A stretch of DNA of 64,000 nt from assembly GCF_016613535.2 (NCBI RefSeq), contig NZ_CP071518.1, positions 2,356,001 through 2,420,000 on the forward strand. The letters are read 5' to 3'. Under the pieces are notes generated by a model that searched no databases, had not been told where the DNA came from, and saw only the letters and a program-made list of their open reading frames with translations. The stretch is from Lysobacter solisilvae. Lineage in GTDB: Bacteria; Pseudomonadota; Gammaproteobacteria; Xanthomonadales; Xanthomonadaceae. A program made the translations under genes and the position numbers. Positions within the stretch are counted from its first letter, which is position 1, and each line of letters starts with the position of its first letter. Shown piece after piece: positions 23,791 to 31,839 of the stretch.

Positions 23791-25995
23791 ATGGTCCGGC
23801 CAACGGGGGCGGGCAACGGGGATGAACAGGGCGAGTGCTATCGCTTCGGCGAAGTCGTGGTCGACGTCCGCGCGCACACCATCACCCGTGCCGGGCAGGC
23901 CCAGTCGGTCGAGCCGAAGGCCTTCGCCGTGCTGCTGGTCCTGCTGCGCCATGCCGACCAGCTGGTCCTGCGCGACGTCCTGCTGGACGAGGTCTGGGGC
24001 CATCGCCACGTCACCCCGAATGTCCTGACCCGGGCCATCGCCCAACTGCGCGCCGCACTGGGCGACCACCCGCACCAGCCGGAGTTCATCCAGACCCAGC
24101 ACGCGCTGGGGTACCGCTTCATCGGTCAGCTGATCGAGGATCCGGCCGCGTGTCCGCCCGTGGCCGATGAGGATGTCCCGCAGGCGCCTGCGCCCGTGGC
24201 GGAACCCGCGGAAGCCATGGCGGCGCCGGAGCGGTTCAGCGACCGGCGGCGGCCCGTCGTGGAACCCGGGAAGACCGCGCGGAGCGGGAGACGGCTCTGG
24301 CTGGGAGCGGGCCTGGCGGCGGTTCTGGTGGCTGCCGGCGCGGCGTGGTTCCTGTACCCGTCCGCGCCCGGGCACAAGGCGGCCGACCCGTCGGTGGCCG
24401 TGCTGCCCTTTGCCACCCTCGGCGGAGCGTCGGGGGACGACTATTTCGCGCGCGGTCTCGCTGTCGAGATGCACGACGCGCTCGCCGGCGTACCGGGGCT
24501 GAAGGTCGCTGCATATCCCTCGCTGGACGGGGCACGCCAGGACCTCGACGCGGTGTCCGTCGGCAAACGCCTCGGCGTGGCCACGGTGCTCGACGCGACC
24601 GTGCGCCGTGAGGGCAAGCGCGTGCGCGTCAATGCACGGCTGACCGATACGCGCACCGGATTCACCCTGTGGGCGCAGTCCTACGATCGCCGGTCATCCG
24701 ACCTGCTGGCGGTGCAGAGCGAGATCGGCGAAGAGGTCGTGCGCGCGCTGCTGGGCGTGTTGCCCGAACCCGGACGTCCGGCCCTGCAGCGCAGGCTCGC
24801 TCCCACGCGCAACCTCGCCGCCTACGACCTGTACCTCAAGGGACTGGGCCAGTTGCGGCAACCCGGCACGGCGCCCGCGGCGGCGATCGCGTCATTCCGG
24901 CAGGCCCTCGCGGGCGACGCCACGTTCGCTCGTGCGCAGGCCGGCATCTGCCGTGGCGAGCTGCTGCAGTTCGAAGCCGAACGCAATGCCGCGGCTTTCG
25001 CGCGGGCAAGCTCGGCGTGCACGCAGGCCGAACGCATGGATCCACGCCTGCGCGAAGTAAGCCTGGCGATGGGCGAGATGCACCGCATCAGCGGCGACCT
25101 TGAGGCCGCGACGCGTGCCTACACGCGGGCGCTGGAAGACATCTCGCTGCGACCCGATGCCTACATCGGCCTGGCACGCGTGGAGAACTCGCGCGAGCGC
25201 AACGACGTGGCGATGGATTACATCGAGCGCGCCCACCAGCTGCGCCCGGGCGATGCCCAGCTCCAGCGCGAACGCGGCTACCTGCACTACCTCCAGGGCA
25301 ACCTCCCGGCGGCCATCGACGCCTATCGCATCGCCACCACGCTGGAGCCCGATGACGCGGCCACGTGGAGCAGCCTGGGCGGCCTGCAACTGACCAAGGG
25401 CGACGCCGCGGCCGCCGCGTCCGCCTTCCTGCGCTCGCTCTCGATCGAACCCAGCTACGGCGCACTGAGCAACCTGGGCACGTTGCGCTACGAAGAGGGG
25501 CGCTACGCGGAAGCGGCCGCCCTCTATCGGCAGGCGGCAGCGCTCAATGCCGAAGACTTCCGCATCTTCGGCAACATCGGCGACGCCTTGTCGGCGCAAT
25601 CGGGTGCCACGCCGGAAGCACGCGCGGCCTACGGTCGTGCCGCCGCGATGGCCGGGCGCTACGCCGCGGTCAAGACCGACGACTCGCAGGCCATGGCGCT
25701 GCTCGCGTGGTACAGCGCCAACCTCGGCCAGGCGGAGGCCGCGCGGCAATGGCTCGCCAAGGCCGAGGCGCTGCGCAGCGAGGAAGGGGAAGTGGCCCTG
25801 CTCGCGGCCCAGACGCTGGCGCGACTGGAAGACGGGGACGCCGCGCGCGCGCGGCTGGTCCGTGCCCGCAACCTGCAGGTGCCCGAACGGCGGATCCGGG
25901 CATCGCCGCTGCTGCGCCGCCTGGGCGGTCCAGGCAACCCCTCGGGCGCGCGTGCAGCGCATTCGCCCGCATCCGCTACCCCCACCACTCCATGA
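23791..25995 (+). CDS. CadC-type transmembrane transcriptional regulator with TPR repeats
   Basis: 734 residues. An OmpR/PhoB-type winged-helix DNA-binding domain (about residues 18-112: PKAFAVLLVLLRHADQLVLRD, DEVWGHRHVTPNVLTRAI, LGYRFIG) is followed by a Pro/Ala linker, one transmembrane helix (about 168-190), a TolB/adenylate-cyclase-like segment opening SVAVLPF near residue 201, and several tetratricopeptide repeats (about 340-700). This is the topology of membrane-integrated regulators such as CadC: periplasmic sensing, cytoplasmic DNA binding, no kinase. Start at the ATG preceded by GTGAGG. The lipoprotein gene lies 10 bases downstream, so the two are co-transcribed. Ligand and regulon unknown. 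Confidence 0.88.
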   Translation: MVRPTGAGNGDEQGECYRFGEVVVDVRAHTITRAGQAQSVEPKAFAVLLVLLRHADQLVLRDVLLDEVWGHRHVTPNVLTRAIAQLRAALGDHPHQPEFIQTQHALGYRFIGQLIEDPAACPPVADEDVPQAPAPVAEPAEAMAAPERFSDRRRPVVEPGKTARSGRRLWLGAGLAAVLVAAGAAWFLYPSAPGHKAADPSVAVLPFATLGGASGDDYFARGLAVEMHDALAGVPGLKVAAYPSLDGARQDLDAVSVGKRLGVATVLDATVRREGKRVRVNARLTDTRTGFTLWAQSYDRRSSDLLAVQSEIGEEVVRALLGVLPEPGRPALQRRLAPTRNLAAYDLYLKGLGQLRQPGTAPAAAIASFRQALAGDATFARAQAGICRGELLQFEAERNAAAFARASSACTQAERMDPRLREVSLAMGEMHRISGDLEAATRAYTRALEDISLRPDAYIGLARVENSRERNDVAMDYIERAHQLRPGDAQLQRERGYLHYLQGNLPAAIDAYRIATTLEPDDAATWSSLGGLQLTKGDAAAAASAFLRSLSIEPSYGALSNLGTLRYEEGRYAEAAALYRQAAALNAEDFRIFGNIGDALSAQSGATPEARAAYGRAAAMAGRYAAVKTDDSQAMALLAWYSANLGQAEAARQWLAKAEALRSEEGEVALLAAQTLARLEDGDAARARLVRARNLQVPERRIRASPLLRRLGGPGNPSGARAAHSPASATPTTP

Positions 25996-26005
25996 GGTCG
26001 TCGAC

Positions 26006-26467
26006 ATGCACACTTCCACGATGCGCGCTTCCACGATGCGCGCTGCCACGCTGGTCATCGCCGTTCCACTGCTGGCCATGCTGGCCGCCTGCGCGCGCCA
26101 GCCCAGCCCCCCGGGCCTGGCCGAAGAAGACGGGGAGTCCTGCGCCGTGCCGGCCCACGGCAAGAAGGTGTACATCGACGTGGCCTACGACGGCAGCGGA
26201 CGTCCCTCGGTGACGCCGGACGAATGCGAGGTCGACAACGGCACCGCGATCGTCTGGCGCACGGCCAAGGACGTGAAGGGCGCGTTCGAGATTGAATTCG
26301 AGGGCGAAAGCGCCGCAGGCCCGGGCGCGCCAAAGCGCGTGCGCTCGGAAGAGAAGGACGCGCGGCAGAAGGCCCAGGTGACGTCGGAAAACAAGGTCGC
26401 CCGCTACAAGTACGCGATCGAGGCCAACGGCCATCGCGTCGATCCGGCGATCATCATCCGGCGCTGA
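26006..26467 (+). CDS. Small lipoprotein of unknown function
   Basis: 153 residues with a lipoprotein signal peptide and lipobox LAAC (Cys29). The ribosome binding site GAGG is 8 bases upstream. The first codons hold a 15-base tandem duplication that repeats Ser-Thr-Met-Arg-Ala, so Met6 or Met11 are possible alternative starts. The mature part has two further cysteines (one in GESCAVP, one in PDECEVDNG) that could form a disulfide, a small beta-rich section (KVYIDVAYDG, TAIVWRT) and a basic stretch rich in Lys/Arg/Glu. I do not recognise the family. Co-transcription with the CadC-like sensor suggests a periplasmic partner or input; that is inference. Confidence 0.7.
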   Translation: MHTSTMRASTMRAATLVIAVPLLAMLAACARQPSPPGLAEEDGESCAVPAHGKKVYIDVAYDGSGRPSVTPDECEVDNGTAIVWRTAKDVKGAFEIEFEGESAAGPGAPKRVRSEEKDARQKAQVTSENKVARYKYAIEANGHRVDPAIIIRR

Positions 26468-26486
26468 GCGCGACGACCGCCTGCCC

Positions 26487-26508
26487 GGGCCGCGCCGGCG
26501 CGCGGCCC
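26487..26508. terminator. Possible bidirectional terminator between convergent genes
   Basis: GGGCCGCGC and GCGCGGCCC pair around a CGGC loop in the 45 bases between the convergent lipoprotein and DUF1232-like genes. There is no T run on either side, so the call rests on position and stem strength. Confidence 0.4.
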
Positions 26509-26512
26509 CGGA

Positions 26513-27154
26513 TCACTTCACCCGCAACTGGTATTCCTGGGTGTAGCCCACGAAATGCTCGTCGGCGATGCGGGTGTTGAGCCGCAGCAGTTCCAGTTCG
26601 GCAAGACGGTCGCGCAGCCAGGCTTCGCGCTGTTGCGTGGGCGATCCGGCGGGATGCTCGGTGTTGCGGTAGTTGCAGAAGTCGCGGTATTCGTCGGCTT
26701 CGGCGGCGAAGGCGGGCCAGGCCAGTTCGATCAGCAGCACGTCGTCCAGGCGGCCCAGCAGCGGCAGGCTGTCGGGGATCAGGTCGTCCTCGCGATCGAC
26801 GTAGGCCAGCAGCTTGTCGATCCGCTTGCGCTGGGCTTCGTGGCAGTCCCAGGCGGGGTCCTGCACCAGTGCGCGCAGTTCGTCCATGCGCGACAGGCGG
26901 GCATCGAGTTCCTCGACGGCCTCCTCTTCGCGCAGCGACAGCAGCCACGCGGCCAGTTGCTGCAGGCGGGCCTGGTCGACACGCGCTGCATCGGGATAGA
27001 GCTCGTGGACGAGGTTGTCGAACTGCGTCACTGCCGGGCCCGACAGCGCGATTTCCGCAAAGCCCGCCGGTGCGCCGAGGTCGTCGCTGATGCCGCCGCG
27101 GTACTGCTCGTAGGGCAGCGGGCGGGCGGTGGGGGTGGGATGGGGCATGCGCAT
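26513..27154 (-). CDS. DUF1232-like protein, copy B
   Basis: 213 residues (or 211 from the second ATG at 27148) after GAGGTG. Near residue 130 it carries DLIPDSLPLLGRLDD followed by ELAWP, matching copy A at 23018-23656 and resembling the DUF1232 motif. No signal peptide or membrane helix is seen; the N-terminal half is predicted helical with an acidic stretch (LREEEAVEELDARL). The similarity to copy A is concentrated in the motif region, implying an old duplication. It converges on the lipoprotein gene and precedes rnhB in the same direction after a 180-base gap. Function unknown. Confidence 0.7.
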   Translation of the reverse strand: MRMPHPTPTARPLPYEQYRGGISDDLGAPAGFAEIALSGPAVTQFDNLVHELYPDAARVDQARLQQLAAWLLSLREEEAVEELDARLSRMDELRALVQDPAWDCHEAQRKRIDKLLAYVDREDDLIPDSLPLLGRLDDVLLIELAWPAFAAEADEYRDFCNYRNTEHPAGSPTQQREAWLRDRLAELELLRLNTRIADEHFVGYTQEYQLRVK

Positions 27155-27334
27155 GCTTCACCTCGCATCCGGCCGTCTCTCCCTGCGGAGCCGCGTGCCG
27201 GCCGGGAGGCTCACGCGACCCAGGATGTCTCGTGGAATTCCATGATGCGCCGCCGGCGGGGGCAGGCAAGCCGGGTTCCGACAGACGGTCCAGCCGGCGT
27301 TCGGTTTGCTGAACCCGCGGCCGGCGGGCAGCGC

Positions 27335-27991
27335 TCAGGCGGGCAGGGGATCGCCGGCCGGCAGGCCGAACAGGTCGCCCTGCGCGATGCGGACCGGGGC
27401 GAAGCTACGGCGGTGCTGCGGACACGGTCCGTGCTGCTGGAGCGCGGCCAGGTGGGCCGGCGTTCCGTAGCCCTTGTGCTCGTGGAACCCGTAAACGGGC
27501 CACTGGGCGTGCAGGTCCCGCATGTGCCGGTCGCGGGCGACCTTGGCCAGGATGGAAGCGGCCATGATCGCGCGGTCGCGGGCGTCGCCGCCGATCCAGG
27601 CTTCCGCGCGGCAGGGCAGGCCGGGCGGCACCGCGTTGCCGTCGATGCGGGCCTCGTCGGCCACGTGCATCACGCCCTCGAGCGCGCGCCGCATGCCCTG
27701 CATGGTGGCGTGGAAGATATTGATGCGGTCGATCTCCTCGACTTCGACGAACACCACCTTGAACGCCAGTGCGCGCTGGACGATGCGGTCGTAGAGGACC
27801 TCGAGGCGCGCGGCGTCCAGCTGCTTGGAATCGTCCAGCCCGTTGATCGGCGTGCGGCCGGGGGCGAACACGACGGCGGCCACGACCACCGGGCCCGCCA
27901 GCGGCCCGCGGCCGGCCTCGTCGATGCCCGCGATGCGCAGGCTGCGCGGGTCGATCGGGGGCGGCGAAGGCAGGAGCGGAGCGTCGGACAT
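27335..27991 (-). CDS. rnhB: Ribonuclease HII
   Basis: 218 residues. [19 protein letters not shown] (from about residue 22) holds the first two catalytic acids, and [37 protein letters not shown] and [12 protein letters not shown] carry the remaining family signatures. RNase HII nicks RNA in RNA-DNA hybrids and initiates ribonucleotide excision repair. It follows lpxB as in most gammaproteobacteria; dnaE, usually next, is displaced by the accessory block. Confidence 0.95.
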   Translation of the reverse strand: MSDAPLLPSPPPIDPRSLRIAGIDEAGRGPLAGPVVVAAVVFAPGRTPINGLDDSKQLDAARLEVLYDRIVQRALAFKVVFVEVEEIDRINIFHATMQGMRRALEGVMHVADEARIDGNAVPPGLPCRAEAWIGGDARDRAIMAASILAKVARDRHMRDLHAQWPVYGFHEHKGYGTPAHLAALQQHGPCPQHRRSFAPVRIAQGDLFGLPAGDPLPA

Positions 27992-28068
27992 CGCGGTGGA
28001 GAGGCGGCAGGCGGGCGCAGCTTGCGCGAGGATCACGCGTTCACGCAAGCCGGAAACGACGCGCTGGC

Positions 28069-29310
28069 TTACCCGATCAGCTCGAGCACCGCATCGGCGG
28101 CACGGGCGGAGGCGTCCTGCCGCAACTGCTCGTGGATCGCGCGGAAGCGGGGCGCCAGCCGCGCGGCGACGGCGGGGTCGCCGAGGGCCTGCGCCGTGGC
28201 CTGCGCGAGGCGTTCGGGCGTGCAGTCGTGCTGCATCAGCTCCGGCACGAGCGCTTCGCCGGCGAGCACATTGGGCAGCGAATAGCGGTCGACCTTGAGC
28301 ATCCCCAGGCCCTTGACGAGCGCGTAGGTCAGCGGGGCGACCTTGTAGGCCACCACCATCGGGCGCTTGGCCAGCAGGGCTTCCAGCGTGGCCGTGCCCG
28401 AGGCCAGCAGGACCGCATCGCTGGCGATCATCAGCGGCCGCGCCTCGCCGCGCAGGATCCGCAGGCAGCGGTGCAGCGCCTGCGCGTCCGGATGTGCCGC
28501 CAGGACGCGGGAAAACGCCTGCGCCGCGGCTTCGTTGGCCATCGGCACGACGACCTGCAGTTGCGGGTCGCCGGCCAGCAGGCGGGCGGCGGCGGCGAGG
28601 AAGTCGCTGCCCAGCCGGGTGATCTCGCCCACGCGCGAGCCCGGGAGCAGGGCGAGCACGGGCCGGTCGGCGTCGAGCCCCAGGCGCATGCGGGCACCGG
28701 CGCGGTCCGGCTCGAGCGGCATCTCGTCCGCCAGCGGATGGCCTACGAAGCGGGCGTCGACGCCGTGGCGGGCGTAGATGGCCGGCTCCATCGGAAACAG
28801 GCAGAGCACGCGGTCGGCCGAGCGCCCGATCTTCGAAGCGCGCTTCTCGCGCCAGGCCCAGACCGACGGACTGACGTAGTGCACGGTGCGCACGCCGCGC
28901 TGCTTGAGCCAGCGCTCCACGCCCAGGTTGAAGTCCGGGGCGTCGATGCCGACGAAGACGTCCGGGGCCCAGTCCACCACGCGCTCGCGCAGTTCGCGGC
29001 GCACGCGCAGCAGGCGCGGCAAATGACGCAGGACTTCCGCCAGGCCCATCACGGCCAGTTCGGTCGCGTCGAACCAGGTCTCCATGCCGGCGGTGCGCAT
29101 CGCTTCGCCGCCGATCCCCGCGAACTGCGCCTCGGGATGGCGCCGGCGCAGTTCGGCGATCAGGCCCGCGCCGAGCAGGTCGCCGGAGGCCTCCCCGGCC
29201 ACGAGCGCGATGCGCAGCGGACGGCGCGCGGCAGTCGGCGTGTCGGACGCTGCCGGGGCGCGGACGGCCGAAGCGGACGGAAAGGACGAGACCGGTGGGG
29301 ACTGGGACAA
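28069..29310 (-). CDS. lpxB: Lipid-A-disaccharide synthase
   Basis: 413 residues. [19 protein letters not shown] near residue 35, the [14 protein letters not shown] segment, [10 protein letters not shown] and [10 protein letters not shown] are the LpxB signatures. The enzyme joins UDP-2,3-diacylglucosamine and lipid X to make lipid A disaccharide at the inner membrane. No ATG lies near the N-terminus. I chose the TTG at 29310 because AGGAG is positioned 6 bases upstream; this adds a Ser/Pro/Ala-rich leader of about 30 residues before the conserved domain. It is preceded by lpxA (110-base gap). Confidence 0.93.
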   Translation of the reverse strand: MSQSPPVSSFPSASAVRAPAASDTPTAARRPLRIALVAGEASGDLLGAGLIAELRRRHPEAQFAGIGGEAMRTAGMETWFDATELAVMGLAEVLRHLPRLLRVRRELRERVVDWAPDVFVGIDAPDFNLGVERWLKQRGVRTVHYVSPSVWAWREKRASKIGRSADRVLCLFPMEPAIYARHGVDARFVGHPLADEMPLEPDRAGARMRLGLDADRPVLALLPGSRVGEITRLGSDFLAAAARLLAGDPQLQVVVPMANEAAAQAFSRVLAAHPDAQALHRCLRILRGEARPLMIASDAVLLASGTATLEALLAKRPMVVAYKVAPLTYALVKGLGMLKVDRYSLPNVLAGEALVPELMQHDCTPERLAQATAQALGDPAVAARLAPRFRAIHEQLRQDASARAADAVLELIG

Positions 29311-29420
29311 CGAAGGCTCCTGCGGACGCGTCGCGGCGACGCGGCATGGTCGGGCATCACAGGCGCATTCTGCCCCAGCACCGGGATGCGCAGCCGGGTC
29401 GTTTGTCGACCCGTATGGCC

Positions 29421-30203
29421 TCAGCGCAGCAGGCCGCGCTGGGCGCCGTCGATGAAGGAGACGAACTCGCGAACGTCCTCGCTCTGCGCGGCGATTTCCT
29501 CCAGCCGGGCGCGGGCGTCGTCGAGCGAGGCGCCGGACATGTACAGCGCGCGGTAGGCGCGCTTGATCGCGGCGATGCGTTCGCTGTCGAAGCCGCGACG
29601 TTTCAGCCCTTCGCTGTTGATGCCGCGCGGCTTGCCATAGCCTTCCTGGGCGACCATCACGAACGGCGGCACGTCGCCGTTGACGAAGGCGCCCATGCCG
29701 ATGAACGCATGCGCGCCGATCCGGCAGAACTGGTGGATGCCGGCGAAGCCGCTGAGGATTACGTGGTCGCCCACGGTCACGTGGCCGGCCAGGGTCGCGT
29801 TGTTGGAGAACACGCAGTGGTTGCCGACATGGCAGTCGTGGGCCACGTGGGTGTAGGCCAGCAGCCAGTTGTCGTTGCCCACGCGGGTGACGCCGCCACC
29901 GCTGCCGGTACCGCGGTTGACGGTGCAGAACTCGCGGAACAGGTTGCGGTCGCCGATCTCGAGCCCGACGCGCTCGCCGGCGTATTTCTTGTCCTGGGGC
30001 TCGCCACCGATAGCGCAGTGGCCGACGAAGCGGTTGTCGCGTCCGATCGTGGTCGGGCCCTGCACGCTGCAATGCACGCCAAACGTGGTGCCGTCCCCCA
30101 CCACCACATCGTTGCCGATGTAGCAGAACGCGCCCACCTGCACGCCCTCACCGAGCGTCGCGCCCGGCTCGACCACCGCGGTGGGATGGATCAGCGCACT
30201 CAT
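29421..30203 (-). CDS. lpxA: UDP-N-acetylglucosamine acyltransferase
   Basis: 260 residues of left-handed beta-helix hexapeptide repeats starting [20 protein letters not shown]. The catalytic histidine lies in [13 protein letters not shown] (about residue 120), and the C-terminal helical domain starts at GLKRRGF. LpxA performs the first acylation of lipid A synthesis with hydroxyacyl-ACP. Its ATG overlaps the fabZ stop (ATGA at 30203-30200), so translation is coupled to the enzyme competing for the same substrate. Confidence 0.96.
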   Translation of the reverse strand: MSALIHPTAVVEPGATLGEGVQVGAFCYIGNDVVVGDGTTFGVHCSVQGPTTIGRDNRFVGHCAIGGEPQDKKYAGERVGLEIGDRNLFREFCTVNRGTGSGGGVTRVGNDNWLLAYTHVAHDCHVGNHCVFSNNATLAGHVTVGDHVILSGFAGIHQFCRIGAHAFIGMGAFVNGDVPPFVMVAQEGYGKPRGINSEGLKRRGFDSERIAAIKRAYRALYMSGASLDDARARLEEIAAQSEDVREFVSFIDGAQRGLLR

Positions 30204-30661
30204 GCCTCGCCCTTGACCTCGGCGCAGAGGATCTCGGCGCTGGCGGCCACCTCGCCATCCACGCGCGCGGTGCCGATGTACAGCGCCATGTTGCGGATGG
30301 TGCGCTTGAGCGTGACGTCCAGTTCGAGCCGGTCGCCCGGGACCACCATGCGCGAGAAACGTGCGTTGTCGACCTTCACCAGGTAGAACAGCTTGCCGTC
30401 GGTGCCGGCCTCGTTGGACAGCTGGGTGAGGATGCCGCCGGCCTGGGCCAGCGCTTCCACGACCAGCACGCCGGGCATCACCGGGTGGCCCGGGAAATGG
30501 CCGTTGAAGAAGGGTTCGTTGCAGGTGACGTTCTTGTACGCCAGCACGCGCTTGTGGGGCTCCAGCTCGAGCACGCGGTCGACCAGCAGGAACGGATAGC
30601 GGTGCGGCAGCAGCTTCTGGATCGCGGTGACGTCGAGGGGCAGTTGAAGAGGCTGGGTCAT
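30200..30661 (-). CDS. fabZ: 3-hydroxyacyl-[acyl-carrier-protein] dehydratase FabZ
   Basis: 153 residues with the hot-dog fold signatures [13 protein letters not shown] and [21 protein letters not shown], the latter containing the catalytic His and Glu. FabZ dehydrates 3-hydroxyacyl-ACP in fatty acid elongation. Two ATGs occur in tandem (30664 and 30661); the second is 7 bases from AGGA and is preferred. It lies between lpxD and lpxA as in most Gram-negatives. Confidence 0.96.
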   Translation of the reverse strand: MTQPLQLPLDVTAIQKLLPHRYPFLLVDRVLELEPHKRVLAYKNVTCNEPFFNGHFPGHPVMPGVLVVEALAQAGGILTQLSNEAGTDGKLFYLVKVDNARFSRMVVPGDRLELDVTLKRTIRNMALYIGTARVDGEVAASAEILCAEVKGEA

Positions 30662-30796
30662 CATCGATTCCTGGTGCGACGGGGCCGCGCGTGGCAAACG
30701 GCGATTATCCGCTTTCTCCGCCCGGTGGTCTGCCTCGGCAACATGCGCGTGCGTACGTCGCGGGGTCTGCGCGGCGCGGCGGCGGCTGCGCAAGGG

Positions 30797-31816
30797 TCAG
30801 TCGGTGTCCCGCGCGGGCCCTAAACGGCGCGCCAGCGCATCGAGCTTCTTGAAGCGCGCGGCGTTCCGGCGCCAGCTGCGATTGTCCATCAGCGGCGTGC
30901 CCGAGGAGTATTCGCCGGGTTCGCGGATCGAATGGGTCACCAGGCTCATCGCGGTGATCACGACCTTGTCGCAGATCTCCAGATGGCCCACCACGCCGGC
31001 GCCGCCGCCGATGAGGCAGTAGCGGCCGATGCGCGCGCTGCCGGCCACCGCCGAGCAGCCGGCCATGGCGGTGTGGGCGCCAATGTGGACGTTGTGGCCC
31101 ACCTGGATCTGGTTGTCGAGGCGGACATCCTCCTCGATCACCGTGTCCTCGATCGCGCCGCGGTCGATGGTGGTGTTGGCGCCGATCTCGCAATCGTCGC
31201 CGATCACCACGCCGCCCAGCTGCGGCACGTTGAGCCAGCGGCCGGCGTCCATGGCCAGGCCGAAGCCGGCCGCGCCCAGCACGGCGCCGGGATGCACGAC
31301 GACGCGTTGTCCCAGGCGCACGCGCGTGACCAGGGTCACCCGCGCCACCAGTTCACAGCCGGGGCCGACCACGCAATCCTCGCCGATGATGCAGCCCGGG
31401 CCGACCACCGCCCCGGCCTCGATGCGGCTGCGCTCGCCGATGCTGACGAACGCGCCCACGTGGGCGGACGGGTCAACAACGGCATCGGCGGCGATGTCGG
31501 CCGACGGATGGATGCCCGCGTCGCGACGCGGCGTCGGGGCGAACAGTGCGGAGATGCGGGCGAACGCGGCATACGGATCGCGCGCCACCAGCGCGGTGCC
31601 GGCGTGCGCGGCGGCGTCATCGGCGCCAAGCACGACCACGCTGGCGCGCGAGTCGGCCAGCTGGCTGCGGTACTTGCTGTTGGCCAGGAAGGCCAGCTGC
31701 CCGGCCTGCGCGCGGGCGAGCGTGCCCACGCCGTGGACCCGCACGGCGCCGTCGCCCTGCAGGTCCAGGCCGAATTGCCGGGCCAGGTCGGCGGCGCTGT
31801 AGTCGGGTCGTTCCAC
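30797..31816 (-). CDS. lpxD: UDP-3-O-(3-hydroxyacyl)glucosamine N-acyltransferase
   Basis: 339 residues starting at a GTG (VERPDYSAADLARQ), close to the 341 of E. coli. The N-terminal uridine-binding domain includes GQLAFLANSKYR, the beta-helix repeats follow from about residue 100 (IHPSADIAADAVVD), and the catalytic histidine lies in QIQVGHNVHIGAH (near residue 235). LpxD adds the N-linked acyl chain to lipid A precursors. The gap to bamA is 23 bases and there is no skp between them. Confidence 0.95.
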   Translation of the reverse strand: MERPDYSAADLARQFGLDLQGDGAVRVHGVGTLARAQAGQLAFLANSKYRSQLADSRASVVVLGADDAAAHAGTALVARDPYAAFARISALFAPTPRRDAGIHPSADIAADAVVDPSAHVGAFVSIGERSRIEAGAVVGPGCIIGEDCVVGPGCELVARVTLVTRVRLGQRVVVHPGAVLGAAGFGLAMDAGRWLNVPQLGGVVIGDDCEIGANTTIDRGAIEDTVIEEDVRLDNQIQVGHNVHIGAHTAMAGCSAVAGSARIGRYCLIGGGAGVVGHLEICDKVVITAMSLVTHSIREPGEYSSGTPLMDNRSWRRNAARFKKLDALARRLGPARDTD

Positions 31817-31839
31817 GTCGGGCCCGGTTCGCCCCGCCG

